From the IMG/VR virus record IMGVR_UViG_3300037520_000547, positions 1 through 38,005 of that record: 38,005 nt of DNA. The stretch is one strand, 5' to 3'. The translations under genes and the position numbers were made by a program. Positions 14,107 to 20,210 of this stretch are shown one piece after another. Source of the stretch: a virus. The notes beneath the pieces are model-generated. The model made no database searches, was not told the DNA's origin, and was given only the letters and a program-made list of their open reading frames with translations. The first letter of the stretch is position 1. Each line of letters begins with the position of its first letter.

Positions 14107-14670
14107 TTAGGCAATCGCGCGGGCGACATTCCAAGGTGTTGCTTCCTTGACTGTGCGCATGGGCATGATGACTGCGAAGCAATCTTCACGGCCGGCAAAC
14201 GTCACGCCATGCGGGCTTGTGTTGTCCCAAGCATGGATGCGGAAGGTAACGCCGGTCTTAGAACCAAGCGCGCGCGACATTTGGCCGAGATCATAGATGT
14301 AATCGGGGTTAAAATGCGCCGGTGTTTGATCCTCGCCAGGCTTGAAGCCGTCCATGGGCGGGATGACTGCTTTCCAATTCGGAAACGTGCCGTCTACCGG
14401 CGTGAACACAATGCCGCCCAATGTGTTGCCGTTTAGCTCGAGCGTTTCGGCGCGCTTTGGTGCCAGTTTGAGCGCGGCCTTGACCGTCTCGAGGGGGATA
14501 ATGATATCCGCCGGCACGGCTTCGGTCAGCTTGGCACAAAAGAGCCGGTGCCCGTCCGTCGTGACCATATGGCCTGACGTGCTGAGATGCACGCCTTTGA
14601 GGTAGTAACGCGTTTCCTCAGTTGAGGCACAAAGCAGGGCGGCCTTGAGAAGATCGGTCGGAATAAGCAT
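14107..14670 (-). CDS. sliding-clamp-like protein (DNA polymerase III beta-related), short form
   Basis: The product has 187 residues from ATG 14670. Residues 20-43 (TRYYLKGVHLSTSGHMVTTDGHRL) match the core of the beta-clamp C-terminal domain, in which R-Y-x-L-x-G-V is followed by TDGHRL. A bacterial beta clamp has three domains and about 366 residues, so this covers roughly one and a half. It might form a ring from more subunits, or bind and modulate the host clamp or polymerase. Its presence beside a family A polymerase is notable. A hairpin at 14718-14738 separates it from the preceding gene. Confidence 0.75.
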   Translation of the reverse strand: MLIPTDLLKAALLCASTEETRYYLKGVHLSTSGHMVTTDGHRLFCAKLTEAVPADIIIPLETVKAALKLAPKRAETLELNGNTLGGIVFTPVDGTFPNWKAVIPPMDGFKPGEDQTPAHFNPDYIYDLGQMSRALGSKTGVTFRIHAWDNTSPHGVTFAGREDCFAVIMPMRTVKEATPWNVARAIA

Positions 14671-14717
14671 AGTTCAGTTTCCTTTGGTTGAGGTTAGGTT
14701 AGGTTAAGGTCTAGTGA

Positions 14718-14738
14718 ACCGGCGCGCTAGGCGCCGGT
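14718..14738. repeat. 8-bp inverted repeat (hairpin) between operon genes
   Basis: ACCGGCGC (14718-14725) and GCGCCGGT (14731-14738) flank a five-base loop. No T run follows on either strand, so it is not a standard terminator; it may be a processing or attenuation site. Three tandem AGGTT units lie close by (14691-14705), between the hairpin and the clamp-like gene's start. Confidence 0.5.
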
Positions 14739-14742
14739 CTAT

Positions 14743-14991
14743 CTAGATCCTAACGATACCCTTTAGGCCATAGTGCGCGGTATACTCCACGCGCCACTCA
14801 TTGCCGCCGGCCGTCCAAACGCGGATGACATTGCCGCGGGATTTTTTGGCGCGGATCGGCGCGCTGGTGCCGCGCTTGGCGAAATCGGCGCCGGCCAGGA
14901 AGGCGAGCCAAGCGTCGCTCGACCACAAGTAAGGGTTATCGATATCCGGTTCGCTGGCATTGTATCCCTCGATAAATTCGGTGGTGAGCAT
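14743..14991 (-). CDS. 82-residue protein with an Rmf/CrpP-like N-terminus
   Basis: ATG 14991 has GAGGAGAAACG upstream. Residues 8-40 (EGYNASEPDIDNPYLWS, AWLAFLAGADFAKRG) match the short pattern of ribosome modulation factor-like proteins: a G-Y-x-A turn, N/C-P-Y, then an aromatic AWxxFLAG helix. The C-terminal half is basic with beta-strand character. Rmf silences ribosomes, and phage relatives are common but mostly unproven. The match is short, so the assignment is tentative. Confidence 0.6.
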   Translation of the reverse strand: MLTTEFIEGYNASEPDIDNPYLWSSDAWLAFLAGADFAKRGTSAPIRAKKSRGNVIRVWTAGGNEWRVEYTAHYGLKGIVRI

Positions 14992-15003
14992 TGTCGTTTC
15001 TCC

Positions 15004-15156
15004 TCAGCGGGGGTTGATTATGTTGTTCTTGGCGAACACTTGGACCTTGCCGACAAACGGCTTGCGCCCCTTGATAACGCGGCACACGAGAGCATGGCCA
15101 ATGTCCTCGAGGATTTCGACGCTGAAGGTCTGGCCGGCGCGGGTATCGAATGTCAT
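15004..15156 (-). CDS. 50-residue hypothetical protein, first gene of the minus operon
   Basis: ATG 15156 lies behind AAAGAGGAAAA, 35 bases after the -10 box of its promoter. The product is basic and beta-prone (FSVEILEDIGHALVCRVIKG, VGKVQVFAKN). No family is recognised. Its leader (GAGGAAAACGACA) closely matches that of the next gene (GAGGAGAAACGACA), which suggests similar translation. Confidence 0.6.
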   Translation of the reverse strand: MTFDTRAGQTFSVEILEDIGHALVCRVIKGRKPFVGKVQVFAKNNIINPR

Positions 15157-15183
15157 TGTCGTTTTCCTCTTTCCGTGTTGCTA

Positions 15184-15192
15184 TGTGGATAA
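15184..15192 (-). promoter_or_regulatory. perfect DnaA box
   Basis: The minus strand reads TTATCCACA, the consensus DnaA box. It overlaps the -10 hexamer (15191-15196) of the early minus promoter. Because a DnaA-like protein is encoded in this operon, the box may serve autoregulation or initiation. Only one perfect copy was noticed. Confidence 0.65.
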
Positions 15193-15219
15193 CCTAACAG
15201 GCATCCGGAAGCTTGTCAA
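15191..15219 (-). promoter_or_regulatory. promoter of the early minus-strand operon
   Basis: TTGACA (15219-15214), a 17-base spacer, then TAGGTT (15196-15191) on the minus strand. An AATTGT stretch precedes the -35, as at other promoters here. It drives 15004-15156 and the overlapping genes down to 11909. Confidence 0.65.
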
Positions 15220-15252
15220 ACAATTCTTTTCATCTGAGCGTAAAGAATTATG

Positions 15253-15281
15253 TTGCAGCCATTCCGCGCTTGTGTTATGTT
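15253..15281 (+). promoter_or_regulatory. plus-strand promoter, divergent from the early operon
   Basis: TTGCAG (15253-15258), 17 bases, then TATGTT (15276-15281). It lies 28 bases ahead of ATG 15310, which has AAAGGAAA as ribosome site. The two divergent promoters leave 33 bases between their -35 boxes. Confidence 0.55.
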
Positions 15282-15309
15282 TTCCCCATAACGAAAGGAA
15301 ACGTGAACA

Positions 15310-15432
15310 ATGCACCCCAATATGAAAAAGCTGCTAGGCCTTAACGTCCGCCCGGTATTTCATGTCCAGACCTGGCCGACGCCGGTAGATATCCCGTACG
15401 TTCCCGCAACACCTAAGAAGGAAGGCAAGTAA
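15310..15432 (+). CDS. 40-residue hypothetical protein
   Basis: ATG 15310 has AAAGGAAA upstream. The product starts MHPNMKKLLGLNVRP and continues with a Pro-rich run (WPTPVDIPYVPATP). It is basic at both ends. The next gene starts two bases after its stop, so the pair form a small operon ending at the terminator at 15722-15753. No family recognised. Confidence 0.6.
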   Translation: MHPNMKKLLGLNVRPVFHVQTWPTPVDIPYVPATPKKEGK

Positions 15433-15433
15433 G

Positions 15434-15679
15434 ATGACTTACGAACAATACGAGCGTTGCGCCAATGAGATCGACGCTTGGGCAAAGGCGCAATATGACG
15501 CCGGCAAGCTGTCCGAGGATCAAATCGAGCGCCGCGTCGAGCGCATGTTCGACGAACTAGACGCCGCGTTTGCCGGTCCGCCGCCAGATCTGTATCAGTC
15601 GCGCGCCGACGTCGACGCCGATACGGACAACTATCCTGGCTGGCATGCCACGCAATCGGCGTTGCGGTATAACGATTGA
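15434..15679 (+). CDS. 81-residue acidic hypothetical protein
   Basis: ATG 15434 follows AAGGAAGG inside the end of the preceding gene. The product is acidic and helical (YERCANEIDAWAKAQYD, SEDQIERRVERMFDELDAAF), with a Pro/Asp-rich tail. It looks like a small early phage protein, perhaps an inhibitor that binds a host target; that is only a guess from size, charge and place. An 18-base perfect palindrome and a terminator follow. Confidence 0.65.
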   Translation: MTYEQYERCANEIDAWAKAQYDAGKLSEDQIERRVERMFDELDAAFAGPPPDLYQSRADVDADTDNYPGWHATQSALRYND

Positions 15680-15697
15680 CGCCGATTTGTAAACGTG

Positions 15698-15715
15698 CTA
15701 CGGCTTAAGCCGTAG
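15698..15715. repeat. 18-base perfect palindrome
   Basis: CTACGGCTTAAGCCGTAG is perfectly palindromic, with no loop. It sits seven bases before the terminator stem, and may be an extra hairpin or a binding site for a dimeric protein. Confidence 0.7.
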
Positions 15716-15721
15716 TTAGTT

Positions 15722-15753
15722 AACCCCGCCCTAACACGGCGGGGTTCTTTTTT
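15722..15753 (+). terminator. intrinsic terminator
   Basis: AACCCCGCC (15722-15730) and GGCGGGGTT (15738-15746) pair perfectly around a seven-base loop, followed by CTTTTTT. It closes the 15310-15679 operon on the plus strand. Confidence 0.85.
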
Positions 15754-16046
15754 GGGTAGCTGTGGGGTACTGCGTGGGGTTATGTCGGAGAGGGCTAAAA
15801 GCTATACGCCATCGGCTTATGGGTAATATGGGTAGTCATTCTAGTTAAAAGGATGGATTGGTGTATATTAGTAAATGCTAATGTATAGCTGTATAGAAAT
15901 CTAACGATTAACGAGCCTAAGTCTTTCCGTGGGGCATTGCCCATTTTGCCCATATTGCCCCACGCCCCTGCCCCCACGCCGATTGCCCTTGCATTCCGTA
16001 CCAAATAGCGTTATGTGATATCTATCGCTTTTTACGGAGATAACCA
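15754..16046. other. non-coding control region with 9-nt periodic repeats; candidate origin
   Basis: No convincing gene fills this stretch. Copies of (T/C)TGCCCAT repeat every nine bases at 15937-15963 and again at 16056-16073. Two copies of ATGGGTA, also nine bases apart, lie near 15820-15836 in the opposite sense. The 15929-15963 array is framed by an 8-bp inverted repeat (GTGGGGCA/TGCCCCAC). An AT-rich stretch (about 15835-15910) lies between the repeat groups. Spaced iterons beside AT-rich DNA are typical of replication origins or multi-site operators; which one applies here is unknown. Confidence 0.5.
15989..16017 (+). promoter_or_regulatory. possible promoter for the 89-residue gene
   Basis: TTGCAT (15989-15994), 17 bases, then TATGTG (16012-16017), 29 bases ahead of ATG 16047. 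Both hexamers are imperfect. Confidence 0.4.
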
Positions 16047-16316
16047 ATGCAGAAACTGCCCATATTGCCCATGGCCCATGTTGATGACCCGGCCGCAATC
16101 CGCGCCTGGGCCGTTGACGCTATCACGCAAAAGCAAATCACGCGGCGCCAATTCTCTGGCATTGTGCTGTTAGCTTCCCGTCACGTCCCGTGCTCCGTTG
16201 AGTTGCGCCAGCGCTCGCCTAAGAGCGTGCTGTATCTCTGGATCAATGGTCAGCTCGAGTATCGCATCGGCCAGCGTGCGGAGTTGTTCGGCGGCTATCC
16301 GCAACAAATTGTTTGA
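16047..16316 (+). CDS. 89-residue hypothetical protein
   Basis: ATG 16047 has ACGGAGAT upstream. The product has a helical core (PAAIRAWAVDAITQKQITRRQ, then FSGIVLLASRH) and a basic, beta-like end (SVLYLWINGQLEYRIGQRAE). Its first codons overlap the second group of nine-base TGCCCAT repeats, so start-region residues LPILPM are set by the repeat. No family is recognised. The next promoter overlaps its stop codon. Confidence 0.55.
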   Translation: MQKLPILPMAHVDDPAAIRAWAVDAITQKQITRRQFSGIVLLASRHVPCSVELRQRSPKSVLYLWINGQLEYRIGQRAELFGGYPQQIV

Positions 16317-16341
16317 CAGTCCCCTAGCCATGTGCTAGTGT
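16313..16341 (+). promoter_or_regulatory. promoter upstream of the late/packaging region
   Basis: TTGACA (16313-16318), 17 bases, then TAGTGT (16336-16341). Its -35 overlaps the end of the 89-residue gene, and AACAAATTG precedes it as at the 15219 promoter. It could drive the terminase and structural run from 16609. Confidence 0.65.
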
Positions 16342-16373
16342 CTAGTCATCGGAAGCAAAAAGGACCACGGCAC

Positions 16374-16391
16374 ATGACGCGCAACCACTAG
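16374..16391 (+). CDS. possible five-residue leader minigene
   Basis: AAAAAGGACC precedes ATG 16374, which opens a five-codon frame (MTRNH) ending in TAG. It sits about 30 bases after the promoter's -10 box and 220 bases before the next gene. Such a minigene could act as a leader peptide, but at this length chance is a serious alternative. Confidence 0.3.
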   Translation: MTRNH

Positions 16392-16608
16392 CTGCACACC
16401 ACAATCCCCAGTAGCATAGAACTATATTCCTAATTGCTGCCCGGCTGGCCGGCCGATTTTGGCCGATGGCCTCGGGGCAGGGGGGGGACAGGGCCCTGCG
16501 GCCCGCTGCTAGTGCTGTGGCCAGGGGTCAAGAACAAAATTTTTTTATTTTTTGACCCCAACGCCAACCAATGCTAACTTCCCCTGCATCCCTCAACTGG
16601 AGCGCATC
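16392..16608 (+). promoter_or_regulatory. non-coding leader with GC hairpins, G tract and a GGGGTCAA inverted repeat
   Basis: This interval has no gene. It holds GGCCGGCC and other GGCC-rich pairings (about 16450-16475), an eight-G run near 16480-16490, the palindrome CAGGGCCCTG, and an inverted repeat GGGGTCAA (16524-16531)/TTGACCCC (16552-16559) around a T-rich loop. It could fold as a structured leader or terminator, or include a packaging signal ahead of TerS. None of these is proven by the sequence. Confidence 0.5.
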
Positions 16609-16875
16609 ATGCCCAAAGGAACAATCCGCAATCCCGGTTCCAAGAAACCTTTGCTTTCAGTTAAAACTCTTGGTGGGCAACGGCTACCGCTGCGCTCTAA
16701 AGAAGAACTAAAAGCGCGGACTAAAAATAGACGCCGCGAAGGTTTTATCGAAACAAAACCTGAATACAGCAAAAACCGCGCAGTCGCACGCGACGTCCGC
16801 GCCGACAAGTCTGTGATGACAAAAGCCCGGAAGACTATCCGCCCGGCTACGTCAGCCAAAAAAGGGGCTAAGTGA
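16609..16875 (+). CDS. 88-residue basic hypothetical protein
   Basis: I chose ATG 16609 because TGGAGCG precedes it; the frame is open upstream into non-coding sequence. The product is strongly basic (RSKEELKARTKNRRRE, ARKTIRPATSAKKGAK) and probably binds DNA or RNA. Its stop overlaps the start of the terminase small subunit, placing it in the packaging operon. No family recognised. Confidence 0.65.
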   Translation: MPKGTIRNPGSKKPLLSVKTLGGQRLPLRSKEELKARTKNRRREGFIETKPEYSKNRAVARDVRADKSVMTKARKTIRPATSAKKGAK

Positions 16876-17300
16876 CGTTTCAGTCCCTGCCATATGAGCC
16901 ACGCAAGCTGGAAGCCACTGAGGCGCGTCTGGAGGCGATCTATCACGCCGCCAAGATGGGGCTGAAGGGCGACGCGCTGGCCTTGGCCGCAGGCATGCTG
17001 CCGGTTGAATACCGTCAGCTGACGCAGTTCGACCCCATCGCCAGCTATGCCGAGATGAAGGGGCGCGCCGACGGCGAGCAGGAGATGGCGACCACCATCT
17101 ACACGGCGGCGCGTGAGGGCGACGCCAACGCGGCCATGAACATGCTGCGCTACAGCCACGGCTGGGTCGCCAAGCAGGCCGTCGAGGTGACCATCGACCA
17201 GAAGATCTCCATCACGGCGGCACTTGAAGAGGCGCAGCGCAGGGTCATCGACCTGGTCGCAACAGAAGTCGAACATGCAGACGCCACAGTACAGCGCTGA
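16872..17300 (+). CDS. terS: terminase small subunit
   Basis: The product has 142 residues, starting at a GTG (16872) that overlaps the previous stop. It is helical, with an N-terminal DNA-binding-like region (EARLEAIYHAAKMGLKGDAL, AAGMLPVEYRQL) and a C-terminal coiled part (ISITAALEEAQRRVIDLVA) suited to ring formation. It sits directly before the large subunit and overlaps it by 26 bases. In P22-like phages TerS recognises the packaging start site and loads TerL. The call rests on position, size and this helix pattern. Confidence 0.8.
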   Translation: MTFQSLPYEPRKLEATEARLEAIYHAAKMGLKGDALALAAGMLPVEYRQLTQFDPIASYAEMKGRADGEQEMATTIYTAAREGDANAAMNMLRYSHGWVAKQAVEVTIDQKISITAALEEAQRRVIDLVATEVEHADATVQR

Positions 17301-18798
17301 GGACGAGCAAGCGCTCATGGCGTCCCTGTGGACGCCCGCGCTCAAGAACGACCCGCTCAAGTTCGTGATGTGGCTGTTCCCGTGGGGGCAGAAGAACACG
17401 CCGCTGGAGAACTTCGCAGGACCGCGCAAGTGGCAGCGCGAGGTGCTGAAGGAACTGGCCGACCACATCGCCACCAACAACGGCAAGATAGACTTCGAGA
17501 CGCTGCGGATGGCGGTGTCATCCGGGCGCGGCATCGGCAAGTCGGCACTGGTCAGTTGGCTGGTCATCTGGATGCTGACCACCCGCATCGGCAGCACCAC
17601 CATCGTGTCGGCCAACAGCGAGACGCAGCTCCGCGCCGTCACCTGGGCCGAGATCACCAAGTGGCTGGCCTTGGCATTGAACAGCCACTGGTTCGAGGTC
17701 AGCGCCACCCGCGTGATGCCCGCCAAGTGGCTCACCGAACTGGTCGAGCGCGACCTGAAGAAGGGCACGCGCTACTGGGGCGTCGAGGGCCGGCTGTGGT
17801 CTGAGGAGAACCCGGACGCCTACGCGGGCGTGCACAACTTCGACGGCGTGATGCTGATCTTCGACGAGGCCAGCGGCATCGCAGACCCGATCTGGGCCGT
17901 CAGTGCGGGCTTCTTTACGGAGAACACGCCCAACCGCTTCTGGTTGGCATTCTCGAACCCCCGCCGTAACACCGGGTACTTCTACGAGGCGTTCAACGCC
18001 AAGCGGGACTTTTGGCGCAACAAGGTGGTCGACGCCCGGTCGGTCGAAGGAACGGACAAGGCAGTCTATGAGCAGATCATCCAGGAGTACGGTCCTGACA
18101 GCGTTCAGGCGCACGTCGAGGTCTACGGTGAGTTCCCGAGCGCTGGAGATGACCAGTTCATCCCCGTTTATCTCGTTGACGACGCCTTCGGGCGCCCGCG
18201 CTACAAGGACGCTACCGCCCCTATCATCATCGGCGTCGATCCGGCCCGGTTCGGGGCGGACGCGACGGTCATCGCCGTCCGGCAGGGACGCGACCTGAAC
18301 GCCATCAAGCGCTACAGGGGCGACGACACGATGGAGATCGTCGGCCGCGTGATCGAGGCCATCGAGGAGTACAACCCGGCACTCGTCGTGATCGACGAGG
18401 GGGGCTTGGGCGCCGGCGTCGTGGACCGCCTGAAGGAGCAGCGCTACAAGATCAAGGGCGTCAATTTCGGGAACAAGTCGGTCAAGCCCATCATGTACGG
18501 CAACAAGCGGGCCGAGATGTGGGGCCTCATGCGCGACTGGCTCAAGACGGCGTCGATACCGGCGGACAAGCTGCTGAAGTCCGACCTGACGTCGCCCAAG
18601 ATGAAGCCGGACAGCAAGGGGACGATCTTCCTGGAGGGCAAGAAGGAGATGAAGGCACGCGGGCTGGCCTCACCCGACGCTGCCGACGCCATCGCGGTGA
18701 CCTTCGCGTACCCTGTCGGCAGCCGCACCCCCGTTGACAAGATACAGAGGCGGTCGTATGGTCGGTCTGGCGTTTTAACGAGTTGGATGGGCAGCTAA
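17275..18798 (+). CDS. terL: terminase large subunit
   Basis: The product has 507 residues from ATG 17275; starting at 17224 would extend it into TerS-coding sequence. It packages DNA into the prohead. ATPase motifs: Walker A SSGRGIGKS (82-90) and Walker B LIFDEAS (D197, E198). Nuclease motifs: GVDPARFGAD (D322), VVIDEGG (D374) and SPDAADA (D468, D471), matching the RNase H-like fold that cuts concatemers. The whole length and order fit terminases of headful-packaging phages, consistent with the circular permutation suggested by the window ends. Confidence 0.95.
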   Translation: MQTPQYSAEDEQALMASLWTPALKNDPLKFVMWLFPWGQKNTPLENFAGPRKWQREVLKELADHIATNNGKIDFETLRMAVSSGRGIGKSALVSWLVIWMLTTRIGSTTIVSANSETQLRAVTWAEITKWLALALNSHWFEVSATRVMPAKWLTELVERDLKKGTRYWGVEGRLWSEENPDAYAGVHNFDGVMLIFDEASGIADPIWAVSAGFFTENTPNRFWLAFSNPRRNTGYFYEAFNAKRDFWRNKVVDARSVEGTDKAVYEQIIQEYGPDSVQAHVEVYGEFPSAGDDQFIPVYLVDDAFGRPRYKDATAPIIIGVDPARFGADATVIAVRQGRDLNAIKRYRGDDTMEIVGRVIEAIEEYNPALVVIDEGGLGAGVVDRLKEQRYKIKGVNFGNKSVKPIMYGNKRAEMWGLMRDWLKTASIPADKLLKSDLTSPKMKPDSKGTIFLEGKKEMKARGLASPDAADAIAVTFAYPVGSRTPVDKIQRRSYGRSGVLTSWMGS

Positions 18799-19058
18799 TG
18801 GCTCGCAAGGGCGTGTCATTGTCAGTAGGACGGGGCGAGAAGCTACCCGTCTCTAAAGGTGCTGGGCTGACCGCCAAGGGTCGCGCCCGCTACAACTCCG
18901 CCACTGGCTCCAAACTGAAGGCGCCTGCGCCCAACCCGCGCACCGAGGCCGACAAGGGCCGCAAAACGTCGTTTTGTGCCAGAATGGGCGGTGTCGTGGC
19001 CAAGTCCAAGAACGCCGAGCGCGCCAAGGCGTCCATGAGAAGGTGGAATTGCTCATGA
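18798..19058 (+). CDS. 86-residue DUF6321-like small basic protein
   Basis: ATG 18798 overlaps the TerL stop (TAATG). The middle and end (KGAGLTAKGRARYNSATGS, KTSFCARMGGV, ASMRRWNC) match a small family common in environmental phages, which I recall as DUF6321. Its function is unknown. It is basic and may bind nucleic acid. The stop is coupled to the next gene as ATGA. Confidence 0.75.
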   Translation: MARKGVSLSVGRGEKLPVSKGAGLTAKGRARYNSATGSKLKAPAPNPRTEADKGRKTSFCARMGGVVAKSKNAERAKASMRRWNCS

Positions 19059-19198
19059 AACCGGGTCTGTACGCAAATATTGCCGCCAAAAAGGCCCGCA
19101 TTGCCGCCGGATCAGGCGAAAAGATGCGCAAACCGGGCGCCAAGGGCGCTCCGACCGCTGCGGCCTTCCGCAAGTCAGCCAAAACACGGAAAAAGTGA
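19055..19198 (+). CDS. 47-residue basic hypothetical protein
   Basis: ATG 19055 overlaps the previous stop. The sequence [20 protein letters not shown], then [15 protein letters not shown], is a pattern I recall from phage and prophage hypothetical proteins near packaging genes. Its net charge is strongly positive. Coupling on both sides supports it despite the size. Confidence 0.75.
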   Translation: MKPGLYANIAAKKARIAAGSGEKMRKPGAKGAPTAAAFRKSAKTRKK

Positions 19199-19199
19199 C

Positions 19200-19334
19200 A
19201 TGCCGCTGGTAAAATCAGCCTCAAAAGGGGCGTTTCGGAAGAATATCAAGGCCGAAATCAAGGCCGGAAAGCCTAAAAAGCAAAGTCTGGCCATCGCATA
19301 TTCCGTCCAACGCAAAGCCAAAAAGGGTAAATAG
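19200..19334 (+). CDS. 44-residue basic hypothetical protein
   Basis: ATG 19200 lies one base after the preceding stop. The product ([20 protein letters not shown], then [15 protein letters not shown]) matches another small basic phage family known beside the previous one. The role is unknown. It is likely translated by reinitiation, as no strong ribosome site is seen. Confidence 0.7.
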   Translation: MPLVKSASKGAFRKNIKAEIKAGKPKKQSLAIAYSVQRKAKKGK

Positions 19335-19335
19335 A

Positions 19336-19635
19336 ATGGCCCCGCGCCTTGGCGGCGAACTGCCGCCCTACACCACGACCGGCACCCCAAAGCCCAAGAA
19401 GCCCCGCAAGGTTATGGTTTCTCCGAACTTTAGGTCCACTGGCACGCCCGGCACAAGTAAGTTTGTGCAGCGGGAGCCCCGCGTCAGCACTGGCATGCCC
19501 GGCACAAGTAAGTTCGTGCAGCGCATGCCTGCCGGCGCCCACCAGCGCAAGCCGAGTGCCGCTGGCGTTGGCATGGGGCGTGTTTTGAGCACCATCCGAG
19601 CCAAACTCACCGCACCGCGCAAGCCGGCCAAGTAA
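19336..19635 (+). CDS. 99-residue basic protein with an internal repeat
   Basis: ATG 19336 follows the previous stop by one base. The protein is Pro/Lys/Arg-rich and probably disordered. It carries an 11-residue repeat twice (TGTPGTSKFVQ and TGMPGTSKFVQ), 17 codons apart. No family is recognised. It belongs to the run of basic proteins between TerL and portal. Confidence 0.65.
   Translation: MAPRLGGELPPYTTTGTPKPKKPRKVMVSPNFRSTGTPGTSKFVQREPRVSTGMPGTSKFVQRMPAGAHQRKPSAAGVGMGRVLSTIRAKLTAPRKPAK
19437..19523 (+). repeat. 36-bp direct repeat inside the 99-residue gene
   Basis: Bases 19437-19472 and 19488-19523 match over 36 positions with two differences, 51 bases apart. The spacing is a multiple of three, so the frame is kept. 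Confidence 0.85.
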
Positions 19636-19647
19636 AGGAACAAGACA

Positions 19648-20208
19648 ATGGCAAAGAGTGTCAGGATAGGTTCTACCCGCGACCGTATGAGCAGCATTGT
19701 AGCGGGCGATAGGCGACGCGCTGTAGAGGATACTGTTACCGCAGATGGTTCTTATACAAACGTTTCTGCTGGCATGCCCGTTTCGCGGCTAAAAGATTAC
19801 GTTGGGGCTCAGGTTGTCAACCCGAGCAAAGTTGGGCTAGAAAAGCCAAAAAACATCCCGCGCTCTTACGTTCCCAGCCGGATCAAACAAATATTTGACC
19901 CAACGCCGTTCGCGACGCCTGTTGTTGCTAAGAAGCCTCCGGCTAAAAAGCCCGTCGTCGCCAAGCCGGCGGCTGTTGTCAGCAACGTGGTGCGCGAGAA
20001 GTTGTCGCCAGCCAAGAAGATGCCGCCTGCCACGCGCTTTGGCACCGTCACGGGCAAGACCACCGGCACGCGGGTCAGCGGCGGCGGTGGCTACGGTGGC
20101 GGCGGTACGCGCGGCGGCGGCAGCCTCAGTGGCGGCGGCAGCGGCACCCGGTCGGCGGGCACCAGCCGCACGGGCGGCACCCAGCGCAATGACCCTGTGA
20201 GGGGCTGA
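19648..20208 (+). CDS. 186-residue Gly-rich hypothetical protein before the portal
   Basis: AAAGGAA lies ahead of ATG 19648. The N-terminal part is mixed, with A/T-ending codons; the middle has Lys/Pro/Ala/Val repeats (VAKKPPAKKPVVAKPAAVV); the last 45 residues are Gly/Ser/Thr-rich (SGGGGYGGGGTRGGG). It is likely largely disordered. No family is known to me. The codon use changes from A/T-rich to GC-rich about 350 bases in, perhaps a mosaic junction. Confidence 0.6.
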   Translation: MAKSVRIGSTRDRMSSIVAGDRRRAVEDTVTADGSYTNVSAGMPVSRLKDYVGAQVVNPSKVGLEKPKNIPRSYVPSRIKQIFDPTPFATPVVAKKPPAKKPVVAKPAAVVSNVVREKLSPAKKMPPATRFGTVTGKTTGTRVSGGGGYGGGGTRGGGSLSGGGSGTRSAGTSRTGGTQRNDPVRG

Positions 20209-20210
20209 TA

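Noticed and set aside
15795-16004. 69-codon minus-strand ORF over the 9-nt repeats
   Set aside because: Its N-terminal GNMGKMGNAP comes directly from translating the repeats. No ribosome site precedes it and its end is in AT-rich non-coding DNA.
16480-16500. G-quadruplex at the eight-G run
   Set aside because: There are enough G runs nearby to draw one, but spacing is irregular and a GC hairpin is equally likely, so I only note the tract in the leader entry.
16593-17768. 391-codon minus-strand ORF across TerS and TerL
   Set aside because: It overlaps three plus-strand genes in a conserved order and has no domain. Its openness is a by-product of codon bias.
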